In this document: positions 25,658-33,590 of the stretch, one piece after another
How the letters are laid out: each line of letters starts with the position of its first letter
Numbering within the stretch: position 1 is the stretch's first letter
NCBI RefSeq assembly: GCF_014196125.1
Contig: NZ_JACIDA010000002.1
Span: 961,877-1,025,876, forward strand
Direction: 5' to 3'
Length of the DNA stretch: 64,000 bases
DNA from: Brevundimonas mediterranea
Lineage (GTDB): Bacteria > Pseudomonadota > Alphaproteobacteria > Caulobacterales > Caulobacteraceae
Program-made: the position numbers and the translations under genes
The notes under the pieces: model-generated
Databases searched by the model: none
The model's input: only the letters and a program-made list of their open reading frames with translations
What the model was told of the DNA's origin: nothing

Positions 25658-26341
25658 ATGCACCCCTTCTTTCGTCCCAAACGCGCCCTCGCCTCGGCGC
25701 CCGAGACGACCCCCTATCAGCGCGCCGGCCAGATCTGGGACGACCGGATGGGGCTGTCCCTGGCCCATGCCCGGAACTGGCGCCGTATCGCGGTGGCCAA
25801 TCTCGTCCTCGCCGGTTTCCTCGGCGCGGGCTGGTGGGTGCAGGCCGACCGGGCCATCGTCAAACCCTTCGTGGTCGAGGTCTCCGATCTCGGACAGACC
25901 CAGAGGATCACGGCGATCGGCGGCCGCTACGAACCGACCGAGGCCCAGATCGGCCACGCGCTGGCCGGCTGGGTGCGCGATGTCCGCTCCAAGTCGATCG
26001 ACCCGATCGTGATCCGGCAGAACTGGCTCCGGGCCTACGATCTGATGACGCCCAAGGCGGCGAGCTTCCTCAACGCCTGGGCCCAGACGCACGACCCCTT
26101 CGCCGAGGTCGGGCGCGAGGCCGTCAACGTCGAGGTGCTCAACGTCGTGCGGCGCACCGAGCGTACCTACGATCTGCAATGGCGCGAGACTCGCTTCGTC
26201 AACGGCCAGCAGGCCGGCGTCGAGCGCTGGCGCGCCCTGATCACCACAACGACCCAGCCGCCCCGCACCGAGGCCGAGCTGATGAAGAATCCCCTTGGAC
26301 TGAAAATCGAGGACGTATCATGGACCCCCGACGCTTCCTGA
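25658..26341 (+). CDS. trbF: TrbF, VirB8-type protein
   Basis: A 227-residue protein with one N-terminal membrane segment (IAVANLVLAGFLGAGWWVQ) and a periplasmic domain with the family features VKPFVVEVSDLGQ and NWLRAYDLMTPKAASFLN. VirB8-type proteins link the inner-membrane complex to the outer-membrane core. An AGGAG site precedes its start, and it overlaps trbG by 22 bases. Confidence 0.92.
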   Translation: MHPFFRPKRALASAPETTPYQRAGQIWDDRMGLSLAHARNWRRIAVANLVLAGFLGAGWWVQADRAIVKPFVVEVSDLGQTQRITAIGGRYEPTEAQIGHALAGWVRDVRSKSIDPIVIRQNWLRAYDLMTPKAASFLNAWAQTHDPFAEVGREAVNVEVLNVVRRTERTYDLQWRETRFVNGQQAGVERWRALITTTTQPPRTEAELMKNPLGLKIEDVSWTPDAS

Positions 26342-27348
26342 TCCTGGCCGGCCTGGGCCTCACCCTGTCCGGCTGCGCCGTATTCGGCCGAACGGCCATG
26401 CCGCCGACGGTTGCGCCCCTGCCTGTCGTCACGGCCGAGGCTGCCGTCATCGCCGAAGCCAGGGCCTTGCCGCAATCGACGGTGCCGGTCGATGACGGGC
26501 TGGTCGCCGACGCGACCCCGGCGCCCGCCGTTCCCGTCGGCACGCCTTATGAAGCGCAGCCGTCGGCCGTGGCGCCAGCGATGGGGATGACCGGCCGACG
26601 GGCTATCGTCGCCGCCAATCTGGACGCCCGGGCCGCCTCGCGCTCTGACGCGTTTGTCGGCGGAGTCCAGATGTTCGCCTGGTCTCCGGGTCGGGTGTTC
26701 GAAATCTGGACGGCGCCTCTGCGGGTCACCATCCTGACCCTGGGGGCCGGCGAGACCCTCATCTCCAAGGCGGCGGGGGACACCATCCGTTGGCAGATCG
26801 GGGAGACCTCGTCCGGGGAGGGCGCAGGTCAGCGAACCCACGTCCTGCTCAAGCCGCTGCAACGAGGACTTGAGACCAACCTGGTCCTGACCACCAACCG
26901 GCGGGTCTATTTCATCGACCTGAAGAGCGGTGACGCCTCAGGGTTCAATGCCGCGATCGCGTGGGACACCGAGGCGATGGATCCCCCGACCAGGGCGCCG
27001 ATCGTCGAGGCCGCAGAGATCCGCGTGTCGGACCCGGTGGCGATGCCGGAGGGGCCGATCGACGCCCGTTACCGGATAGAGCCGCAGGGGCGCCGTGCAC
27101 GGTGGACACCGGCCTCGGTCTTCAACGACGGGCAGCGCACCTTCATCGCCTTCGACCCCGATCTTCAGATCGACGAGGCGCCGGCCCTCTTCGTGATCGC
27201 CGCCGACGGCGAGAGCCAGATGGTCAACTACCGCCAGGCCGGAGGTCTGTTCATCGTCGATCGCGTCTTCGATCGCGCCGAGCTCAGGCTCGGTGATCGA
27301 CGCCCCCAGATCGTTCGTATCCGCCGTCTCCAGGGAGCCGCCCGATGA
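26320..27348 (+). CDS. trbG: TrbG, VirB9-type outer-membrane core protein
   Basis: A 342-residue lipoprotein-like protein (lipobox LTLSGCAVFG) with the VirB9/CagX domain: ARAASRSDAFVGGVQMFAW, FEIWTAPLRVTILTLGAGE and the C-terminal VFNDGQRTFIAFDP. It forms the outer ring of the core complex with TrbI. The start at 26320 lies within the trbF end. Its stop overlaps the trbI start. Confidence 0.92.
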   Translation: MDPRRFLILAGLGLTLSGCAVFGRTAMPPTVAPLPVVTAEAAVIAEARALPQSTVPVDDGLVADATPAPAVPVGTPYEAQPSAVAPAMGMTGRRAIVAANLDARAASRSDAFVGGVQMFAWSPGRVFEIWTAPLRVTILTLGAGETLISKAAGDTIRWQIGETSSGEGAGQRTHVLLKPLQRGLETNLVLTTNRRVYFIDLKSGDASGFNAAIAWDTEAMDPPTRAPIVEAAEIRVSDPVAMPEGPIDARYRIEPQGRRARWTPASVFNDGQRTFIAFDPDLQIDEAPALFVIAADGESQMVNYRQAGGLFIVDRVFDRAELRLGDRRPQIVRIRRLQGAAR

Positions 27349-28562
27349 CCTCGGTCCAGGATACCCCCCACGATTCCGACGACATCGCTTCTTCGGCAGG
27401 GTCCGGCGTCGGCCCTGAGGTCAGACCCGAGCTGGCCAGCGCGGCCAAGGCGCCGCCGCCTGGCCTGTCAATGCGGGCTCCGCGTCCGCCGGTCACCCGG
27501 CTGCGCAAGTCGGTCGTCCAGACGATCGTGATCGGCGGCGTGATCCTCGTCTCCGGCTCCCTGGCCTGGGCCTTCGTCGTCCAGCCGGAACTGCGCGACA
27601 GCGCCCGGCTCCGCGCCGTCGAGGGCCGGGAAGAGCAGGCCCGGGGCTCCGTTCGACCCTCCGAAGCGGTCACCGACCAGCCCGCGACCTATGACCGGCT
27701 GCCCGAGCCGCGCAATGCGGTCGCGCCCGAGACGGCTGAGCCTGGTGTCCCACCGCCGCCGCCCGTGCCGGCCCGGTATAGCGCCGGTTATGCGCCATCG
27801 CGGACGACCCGCGCGACCGGGCCAAGTCCGGGCGAACAGGCGGCACGATCGGGCTTGTTCTTCGAGGGGTCGTCAACCGGGGCTGGTCCTGCCGCGCATG
27901 CCGGGGCGGGTCCAGCGACGGCCGGCGCTCGTGCGGACGCTGCGGACGTCGGCGCCACCTATAATGGCCACACCCTGACGGCGCCGCTGTCGCCCTATGA
28001 GCTGAAGGCGGGCGCGATCATTCCTGCGGTTCTGTTGACCGGGGTGGATACCGCGCGCGCCGGGCCGGTCGTCGCGACGGTCTCGCAGAACGTCTACGAC
28101 ACCGTCAGCGGCCGCCATCTCGTCCTGCCCCAGGGGACCCGGCTTATCGGCCGTCATGAGGGCGAAAGCGCCTACGGCGACCGACGCGCCTTCCTGACCT
28201 GGGACCGGCTGATCCTGCCCAACGGCAAGAGCCTGGTGCTCACCGGCGAGCCCGGCGTTGACGCGCAAGGCGCGGTCGGGGTTCGGGGCCAGGTCGACCG
28301 GCGGCTATTCCCCCTCCTGATCGGAACCCTGTTCGCTGGCGCGATCACCACCCTCGGTCAGATCGCGCGCGACGGCGATGACGAGGGTTCAGGCGGCCTG
28401 CTCGGCGATGCCGGTGACGCTGCCGCCATCGAGGGCTCCCAGGTCGGGGGGCGGCTCGTGGACCGGGAGCTGGACGTCCGGCCGTCGATCCGTCTGCGTG
28501 CCGGCGCTCCGGTCCGCGTGATGATCACCCGCGACCTGATCCTGGAGCCTTACCAGCCATGA
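27345..28562 (+). CDS. trbI: TrbI, VirB10-type core protein
   Basis: A 405-residue protein with a cytoplasmic N-tail, one membrane segment near residue 65 (VVQTIVIGGVILVSGSLAW), a Pro-rich spacer and a C-terminal VirB10 domain (LKAGAIIPAVLLTGVDTAR, LPQGTRLIGRHEGE). It spans both membranes and passes energy from the ATPases to the outer pore. It overlaps trbG and traF by 4 bases each. Confidence 0.93.
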   Translation: MTSVQDTPHDSDDIASSAGSGVGPEVRPELASAAKAPPPGLSMRAPRPPVTRLRKSVVQTIVIGGVILVSGSLAWAFVVQPELRDSARLRAVEGREEQARGSVRPSEAVTDQPATYDRLPEPRNAVAPETAEPGVPPPPPVPARYSAGYAPSRTTRATGPSPGEQAARSGLFFEGSSTGAGPAAHAGAGPATAGARADAADVGATYNGHTLTAPLSPYELKAGAIIPAVLLTGVDTARAGPVVATVSQNVYDTVSGRHLVLPQGTRLIGRHEGESAYGDRRAFLTWDRLILPNGKSLVLTGEPGVDAQGAVGVRGQVDRRLFPLLIGTLFAGAITTLGQIARDGDDEGSGGLLGDAGDAAAIEGSQVGGRLVDRELDVRPSIRLRAGAPVRVMITRDLILEPYQP

Positions 28563-29074
28563 CCTGGACCCCTCTCGATACCGGAAACCGCTGGGCCGTG
28601 CTCGGCGTCACTGTCTTCTTCCTCACCCTGGGCTCCCTGATCGCCGACCACACGCCAGCCCTGGCTTTGGTCAACGAGAGCCCCAGCGTCCCGCGTGGCC
28701 TCTATCTGCGACAGCCTGGCGGCGCGGTGGACAGGGGCGCGATGGTCGCTCTGCCCCAGCCGCCGATGGCCCGGCGCTATCTGGGCGCGCTCGGGATGCC
28801 GGGGGAAGTGCTTCTGATCAAACGGGTCGCCGCCGTCGGCGGCGATCCCGTCTGCCGGCAGGGAGCTGCGGTTCGAATGCCTGGCCGCATGGCCCCGGTT
28901 CTGGATCGTGATCGTCGTGGCACGGCTCTGCCCGCCTGGACTGGGTGCCGCCGGCTCGCGCCGGACGAGCTCTTCCTGCTCGGCGACACGCCGGGAAGTT
29001 TCGACAGTCGTTATTTTGGACCCGTCCGGACCCAAGACCTGGAGGGGGTGTTTCGGGAGACCCTGACATGGTGA
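28559..29074 (+). CDS. traF: TraF, S26-family conjugative signal peptidase
   Basis: A 171-residue protein with an N-terminal membrane segment (GVTVFFLTLGSLIADH) and the S26 peptidase motifs: Ser43 in NESPSVPRGLYL and Lys88 in VLLIKRVAAVGGD, then LFLLGDTPGSFDSRYFGP near the end. In RP4-type systems TraF matures and cyclises the TrbC pilin. It overlaps trbI by 4 bases and the transglycosylase gene by 7. Confidence 0.88.
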   Translation: MTWTPLDTGNRWAVLGVTVFFLTLGSLIADHTPALALVNESPSVPRGLYLRQPGGAVDRGAMVALPQPPMARRYLGALGMPGEVLLIKRVAAVGGDPVCRQGAAVRMPGRMAPVLDRDRRGTALPAWTGCRRLAPDELFLLGDTPGSFDSRYFGPVRTQDLEGVFRETLTW

Positions 29075-29673
29075 GACCCTTTTTGGCCACTCTGGCCTTG
29101 GCGCTTGCAGCGGGCAACGCATCCGCCCAAACGGTCGACTGGCGCGACGCCGGCGGCGATCTGTTCGGCCGTCCCGCCGCGCAGCCTGTGTCGGACGTGG
29201 CCGGCGTCGATGACCTCACGCCCCGACTTCCGCCCCTTTCCCAGCCGTTCATGGACGCGATCGCGGTAGCCGCCGAGCGCCACGGCATCGACCCCAAGAT
29301 GCTTCATGCCCTGGTGATCGTGGAATCCGCATACCGGGTCGATGCCGTGTCTCCGGTCGGGGCCGGCGGCCTGACGCAGTTGATGCCGGGAACGGCGGCG
29401 GATCTCGCGGTCAGAGACCGTTTCGATCCGGTCGAGAACCTCAACGGCGGGGCGGACTATCTGGCCCGGCAGCTGCTCCGCTTCGGCGACGTCCGGCTGG
29501 CGTTCGCGGCATATAACTCGGGGCCGGATCGTGTCGCCCGGCTCGGGCGCATACCGAACATAGCGGAGACGCAAGCCTATGTCGCCGCGGCCGTTGACTG
29601 CTACCTGGCTCTTTCGGCCGGGAGGGGCGCCCGCAATTCCCGGGAGTGCCGGGCGCCGGAGACTGATCGATGA
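29068..29673 (+). CDS. Lytic transglycosylase of the transfer machine (TrbN-like)
   Basis: A 201-residue exported protein (signal MVRPFLATLALALAAGNASA). Its SLT domain has the catalytic Glu in LVIVESAYRVDAVSPVGAGG, then LTQLMPGTAADL and the AFAAYNSGPDRV block. It opens the peptidoglycan so the secretion channel can pass. It is last in the run of structural transfer genes and is coupled to genes on both sides by overlaps. Confidence 0.88.
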   Translation: MVRPFLATLALALAAGNASAQTVDWRDAGGDLFGRPAAQPVSDVAGVDDLTPRLPPLSQPFMDAIAVAAERHGIDPKMLHALVIVESAYRVDAVSPVGAGGLTQLMPGTAADLAVRDRFDPVENLNGGADYLARQLLRFGDVRLAFAAYNSGPDRVARLGRIPNIAETQAYVAAAVDCYLALSAGRGARNSRECRAPETDR

Positions 29674-29951
29674 TCCCCGCGACGGAACCGGTGGTGGGGG
29701 TGACTGACGCCGCCGATGAGGATCTGCTGACCCGCAAGGAAGCGTCCGCCTTCCTTGTCCAGTTCGGCATCCGCATGAAGCCCGAGACCCTCGCCCGGCT
29801 GTGGTCCACCGGAGGCAACGGCCCTCCCTGTCTCCACGTTCGGCACAGGCCCTACTATCCGCGCGGCGTGCTGCGCGCCTGGGCCTTGAACCAGGTCAGC
29901 GACCTTCGCGCGTCTGCCCCGCCCGCGGCCAGGGGGCGGCGTCATGGCTGA
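29670..29951 (+). CDS. Small helix-turn-helix/excisionase-like protein
   Basis: A 93-residue protein overlapping the transglycosylase stop by 4 bases. The part DLLTRKEASAFLVQFGIRM with KPETLARLWSTGG looks like a winged helix of the MerR/excisionase type, followed by PYYPRGVLRAWA. The Cys/His segment PPCLHVRHRP is notable. A DNA-binding role in transfer control or excision is plausible. The family is not known to me by name. Confidence 0.6.
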   Translation: MIPATEPVVGVTDAADEDLLTRKEASAFLVQFGIRMKPETLARLWSTGGNGPPCLHVRHRPYYPRGVLRAWALNQVSDLRASAPPAARGRRHG

Positions 29952-30150
29952 GGCGGGATTGGAAGGGTTCAGAACGGAGTGGGCGCCCAGCGTGGCGGAC
30001 CTGCTGATCGACCCGGCGGTCAGCTTCGCCCTGAAGGACGTTCTTCGCACCTGGGAGGTTCGAGATCCGGTCGATGCGGCGCGGGACGCTCGCTTGCTCG
30101 CCGAGGTTCTGGAGCGCCGGGCGGACGAGGCGGTGTCATGGACAGTGTGA
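29944..30150 (+). CDS. Small hypothetical protein
   Basis: A 68-residue acidic helical protein that overlaps the genes on both sides (8 and 13 bases). The tail (DARLLAEVLERRADEAVSW) is amphipathic. It is frequent at this place at the end of trb operons in related ICEs, as far as I recall. Function unknown. Confidence 0.5.
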   Translation: MAEAGLEGFRTEWAPSVADLLIDPAVSFALKDVLRTWEVRDPVDAARDARLLAEVLERRADEAVSWTV

Positions 30151-30542
30151 GCGAGCCGCCTTCGTTCGACGATTTGGAAGACCGGATTCTCCCCTGGTCG
30201 CAGGTGAAGGTGATCTGCGGTCTGAGCCGGACAACGGTCTGGCGCATGCAGAAGACCGGAGATTTCCCGGCCTGCGTCCAGGTCTCGCAAAACCGGGTCG
30301 GATGGTGGCAGAGCGAGCTTCTGGCGTGGCGACGGGCGAGGACACCGAGGCGTCTGCCGGAGCCCCGGGCCATAGTGGCAGCGCCTGAGCCGGTTAAACA
30401 GCCAGTCAGGAGAACCCTGGAAGAGCCTCGTCAATCACCGGCGCCTGAGGCTGCGACAGGCTCGGATCAGCCCGTCAGGAGCCGTCGGAAACGGAAATCT
30501 GGTGTTCCGGAGAACCAGGCTGCGTTCGACTTCGGAGGCTAG
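30138..30542 (+). CDS. AlpA-family DNA-binding regulator
   Basis: A 134-residue protein with an N-terminal AlpA-type winged helix: DRILPWSQVKVICGLSRTTVWRM, then GDFPACVQVSQNRVGWWQSELLAW. The C-terminal half is Pro/Arg/Glu-rich and disordered. AlpA-type proteins of mobile elements control excision or transfer genes. It is the last gene of the transfer operon and is convergent with the next gene, overlapping its stop by 4 bases. The element's defence island begins here. Confidence 0.78.
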   Translation: MDSVSEPPSFDDLEDRILPWSQVKVICGLSRTTVWRMQKTGDFPACVQVSQNRVGWWQSELLAWRRARTPRRLPEPRAIVAAPEPVKQPVRRTLEEPRQSPAPEAATGSDQPVRSRRKRKSGVPENQAAFDFGG

Positions 30543-30805
30543 CGGGCGGACCGGGTCGATTGGACCCGCTTGAAACGGACGCGGTCGGCGCCGGCGATCA
30601 GGAAGGCGTCGAAGCCGGCGTCGCCCCAGGCCTTGCGTTGAACGTGGGTTGTTGCCGGGTCGGTCGTGTTCGCCCACCACTGCGGCAGGCTCGCGCTCTT
30701 GGGCAGCATATAACCGATCTTGCGCTCCATTTCGGCGAAGGAGAGCTCGAGTTCATCGGTCTTCTGCTTGCGAAGATAGTCCCGAAGCGGATCATACTTG
30801 CCCAT
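30539..30805 (-). CDS. Conserved small protein, DUF7662-like
   Basis: An 88-residue protein from the ATG at 30805 (MGKYDPLRDYLRKQKTDELE). The order of blocks, PLRDYLRKQ, then FAEMERKIGYMLPKSA, then WWANTT and AWGDAGF, is that of a small family often seen in defence-rich and mobile regions of many bacteria. It is soluble and basic at the tail. I know no established function. It stands alone on the minus strand, divergent from the HEPN gene. Confidence 0.65.
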   Translation of the reverse strand: MGKYDPLRDYLRKQKTDELELSFAEMERKIGYMLPKSASLPQWWANTTDPATTHVQRKAWGDAGFDAFLIAGADRVRFKRVQSTRSAR

Positions 30806-30853
30806 CGACCCACAAAACCGGACAGCGGCGTCATTGCCAAGGGACAGACGCGA

Positions 30854-31378
30854 ATGAAAACCTACGCGGAGGCCCTGGAGCCTGACGCCCGATACCGGAT
30901 CGTGATGACGGACGACCCGGTCGACGGCCTGCGCCCGTTGAGCTTCCGCGACCACTACGACATGGTCGCCGATCTGGAGCTACCTGCGGGCGCGCCGGAC
31001 GTCGTGGTCAGGATCTACGCGCGCGCGTTGAACGCCTTGATCTATGGCTGGCTCGACTATGAACTGATGGTGGTCGCCGCCGGCCAGGCCCTGGCCAGTC
31101 TCGAGTTCGCGCTGAAGACCCGACTGGGCGCTGACGCCAAGAAGATGCCCGGCCTCGCAAGGCGCCTGGGCTATGCGGTTGATCGGAACATTCTGTCGCC
31201 ACCGCAGAAAAGTCAGTGGGGCGACGATCACTAGTTGCTCGTCCATATTCGCAACGAAATCGCCCACGGGAGCGAGCACGTCTATCCGCCGAACCTGGCA
31301 GCGATCATATTCGATCGCTGTCGGGCCCTGATCTGTGAGCTCAACGACCTTCCGGCGCCGAACCTCAGACAGCGATGA
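30854..31378 (+). pseudogene. HEPN-domain gene interrupted by an amber codon
   Basis: The frame runs MKTYAEALEPDARYRI to GDDH, meets TAG at 31232-31234, and then continues in the same frame for 48 residues to TGA at 31378. The downstream part, LLVHIRNEIAHGSEHVYPP, contains the HEPN nuclease-type motif RNEIAH (Rx4H), and the upstream helices (LIYGWLDYELMVVAAGQA, LEFALKTRLG) look like the first half of the same bundle. So one point change, for example from CAG, splits a 174-residue protein. It is either an inactivated RNase toxin or one requiring amber readthrough. No SD-supported restart is visible for the tail. Confidence 0.7.
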
Positions 31379-31411
31379 CGGCGTCGTCCTTCAGGGCCTG
31401 GTGAGACCGAT

Positions 31412-31843
31412 ATGGACAAGTTCGAGCTTCTGAGCACGTTCTGCGAAAACGCGATTTCGCGGCCGGAAGCGAGCAGGCCGGTCGTCATCCCTTGGGGCGA
31501 CCAGTCTCGGTTGCTCTGGCCGGAGGCGCAGTATTTCGCTCCTTGGCGCGACGTCGCCTATGCACCGGCATCGGAGCCCGCAGCCGACGCGGCGATCCAG
31601 GATCGCGTGCGCCTCAAGCGCTGGAAACGGGTTTCGCCGGAGGCCGGCCGGGTGTTGGGCTCTCGCCTGACGCAGGCGCTTTCAGTGATCCAGGTCAATG
31701 AAATCGCTGGCGAGCGTGCAGGAACGACCTTTCCTTCGGGACTGGATGACAAGGCGCTGACCGAGGCCCTGTTGATCTACTGGTGCTACGCGATGGAGCT
31801 GCCCTTGGCGGAGTCAGGCGGCGCGCCGGCCGGACGCGCTTGA
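31412..31843 (+). CDS. Hypothetical soluble protein
   Basis: A 143-residue protein starting 33 bases after the broken HEPN gene. It contains PVVIPWGDQSRLLWPEAQYF, a basic middle (RVRLKRWKRVSPEAGRV) and a helical acidic end. It has no Cys and no membrane segment. Position suggests a partner of the HEPN gene, but the sequence itself gives no function. Confidence 0.5.
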   Translation: MDKFELLSTFCENAISRPEASRPVVIPWGDQSRLLWPEAQYFAPWRDVAYAPASEPAADAAIQDRVRLKRWKRVSPEAGRVLGSRLTQALSVIQVNEIAGERAGTTFPSGLDDKALTEALLIYWCYAMELPLAESGGAPAGRA

Positions 31844-31954
31844 CGACGCCTGACCCGCGAGCTTCGGAATTGGAAATCCCAGAGTTGAAGGCGAGCGGAC
31901 GTCCGAATCTGGCGCACACTCGAGGCAGTTCGTCCTGAACATCCGGATTCCTCG

Positions 31955-33478
31955 ATGACCGCATCCTTCTCTCTCGTCATGCCCGACCTCAGAGCGGTTT
32001 CCGACGAGGACCTTGAGTCCCTGCTGCCCCAGGCAGACGGCGCCTGGAGCCGGCAAACCAAGGCCCTGATGCTCAGCCTGGGCGCGCAAAAGCTCAATCT
32101 GAACAGCAACTGGGCCGAGGTCCGGCGTGACTGGGTCTGTAAGGCCTGTCAGCGCCGCAAGCCCGAGATCGCGCGGGTCAGCGATAACGGTGTCCTTCTG
32201 TGCCAGCTGGAATGGCATCACGACCACCTGCGCGATCACGCCAAAAAGATGGTTGGCTCGTTGGTGAACACCGAGGACCGGACCCCGGAAGCCCGGGACC
32301 TTCGGCGCGGCGTCGACGCCTGCAAGGACCTCACCATGCGGTTCTTCACCACCCTGATCTGCAACGACTGCAATACGGCCGAGGGGAAGGCCAAGGGCCG
32401 GCTCGGCGACCTGATCCCCAGCTATTTCAGCTTCTCGCCCCGCGAGATCATGCGCTTCATCCAGGTGAAGCCCAACCGGATGCATGGGATCGACGATGAG
32501 GCGGTCCGTGACGTCTGGAACGAGGTCGAGAGCGACGTCGCGGACCGGCTCGCCTTTCTCGACATCCTTGCGGGGCGTCTGAAAGCGGGAGGTCATCGCA
32601 TCCAGGGCAATCCACCGCAGTTCTGGAGCCCACACGTCCTGACGTCGATCGTGCCCCGCCTCGCATCGCAGCAGGGCCACGACGCAGAAAGCCTTTATCG
32701 GATACCCGGCATCGTTTCGGAGCGCTCGGTTCGTCACGACGGCTTTGGAATTTCGCCCCGTCTCAAGCGGACCGGCTCGCGAAGACCGAGCCTCGAAGAC
32801 CTCGCGGCCTTCAGGACCTCCCAAGGCGTCGAGACACCCTGGCGGCGGGTCGTCCCGGACTGGCGGTGCGAGGTCTGCCGGCGCGATCGGAGCGAGGCGC
32901 TCCGACTTTCGGGAAAGGGCAAATGGACGGGACGCCTGCATCGTCACATGGTTTTCACGGCCGAGCGCGATCCCCAGGCCTTGTTCTGGCGCGTCGGGGA
33001 CGAGAGCTGGATGGGGGCGTTCCGATCCTATCGGGTCGTGTACATCTGTCAGGACTGCCGCCAGGTCGTGACGGACCTGCGATCGATCGACGCCTCGTAT
33101 TCGGAGAATGCGCTGAGCGTCTCCGATCTTCGTGATCTCGTGACCGATATCGCGCCCAACCGAAAACACGACGTCGACCTCCCGGCTGCGCGAGCGCGCG
33201 CAGATGAGAACTCTGAGTATCTGGGGCTGATCGACGACTACAACCGGCATCGGTCCCAGAGCATCAGCCTGACCATCGAACTGACCACCCTGACGGGGGA
33301 GTTCCGGATGGGCCAGGAGGAGGCGCTCATCGAACTGACGCCGCTCGCCTGGGCGCCCCGCTTTTCTGACGATCAACTCCGGGAACGACTCGACTGGCTG
33401 CTCCTGGAGGGGCGTCGGCTCAGGCGCGAAGACCTCGAACGTGATGCGGACCTTCTTCCAATGGAGCCCCGAGCCTGA
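31955..33478 (+). CDS. Unknown protein with two HNH/zinc-like modules
   Basis: A 507-residue protein. Near residue 60 begins a Cys/His module: DWVCKACQRRKPE, LCQLEWHHDHLRDH and LICNDCNTAEGKAKGR. This spacing of CxxC, HHxH and CxxCN is what I expect from an HNH nuclease. Near residue 306 a second, less complete module follows: DWRCEVCRRDRSE, GRLHRHMVF and YICQDCRQVVTD. The linker and tail are helical and charged. The first module keeps the His/Asn residues of a catalytic HNH and the second looks like a binding copy. I do not know the family. It lies inside the defence island, so a nuclease effector is a reasonable guess only. Confidence 0.6.
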   Translation: MTASFSLVMPDLRAVSDEDLESLLPQADGAWSRQTKALMLSLGAQKLNLNSNWAEVRRDWVCKACQRRKPEIARVSDNGVLLCQLEWHHDHLRDHAKKMVGSLVNTEDRTPEARDLRRGVDACKDLTMRFFTTLICNDCNTAEGKAKGRLGDLIPSYFSFSPREIMRFIQVKPNRMHGIDDEAVRDVWNEVESDVADRLAFLDILAGRLKAGGHRIQGNPPQFWSPHVLTSIVPRLASQQGHDAESLYRIPGIVSERSVRHDGFGISPRLKRTGSRRPSLEDLAAFRTSQGVETPWRRVVPDWRCEVCRRDRSEALRLSGKGKWTGRLHRHMVFTAERDPQALFWRVGDESWMGAFRSYRVVYICQDCRQVVTDLRSIDASYSENALSVSDLRDLVTDIAPNRKHDVDLPAARARADENSEYLGLIDDYNRHRSQSISLTIELTTLTGEFRMGQEEALIELTPLAWAPRFSDDQLRERLDWLLLEGRRLRREDLERDADLLPMEPRA

Positions 33479-33534
33479 CGTTAGCGGATTGGAGGCGCGG
33501 ACCGGTGCCTGAAACGCCGCCACGACAACAATAA

Positions 33535-33590
33535 TAACATTAGATTGAATGGTAACATTGCCAGTGTTATCGTGCAGTCCAATGTTATCG
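33535..33590. promoter_or_regulatory. Repeated TAACATT/AATGTTA sites at the start of the wHTH gene
   Basis: TAACATT occurs at 33535 and 33553, and in inverted sense as GTGTTATCG at 33564 and AATGTTATCG at 33581. The second and third form an inverted pair. They cover the region before and over the ATG at 33582 in an unusually AT-rich patch. Autoregulation by the encoded winged-helix protein is likely. Confidence 0.5.

Noticed and set aside
31814..33523. A 569-residue minus-strand frame over the HNH-like gene
   Set aside because: Low-complexity composition without family. The plus-strand frame has ordered Cys/His modules and a good context.
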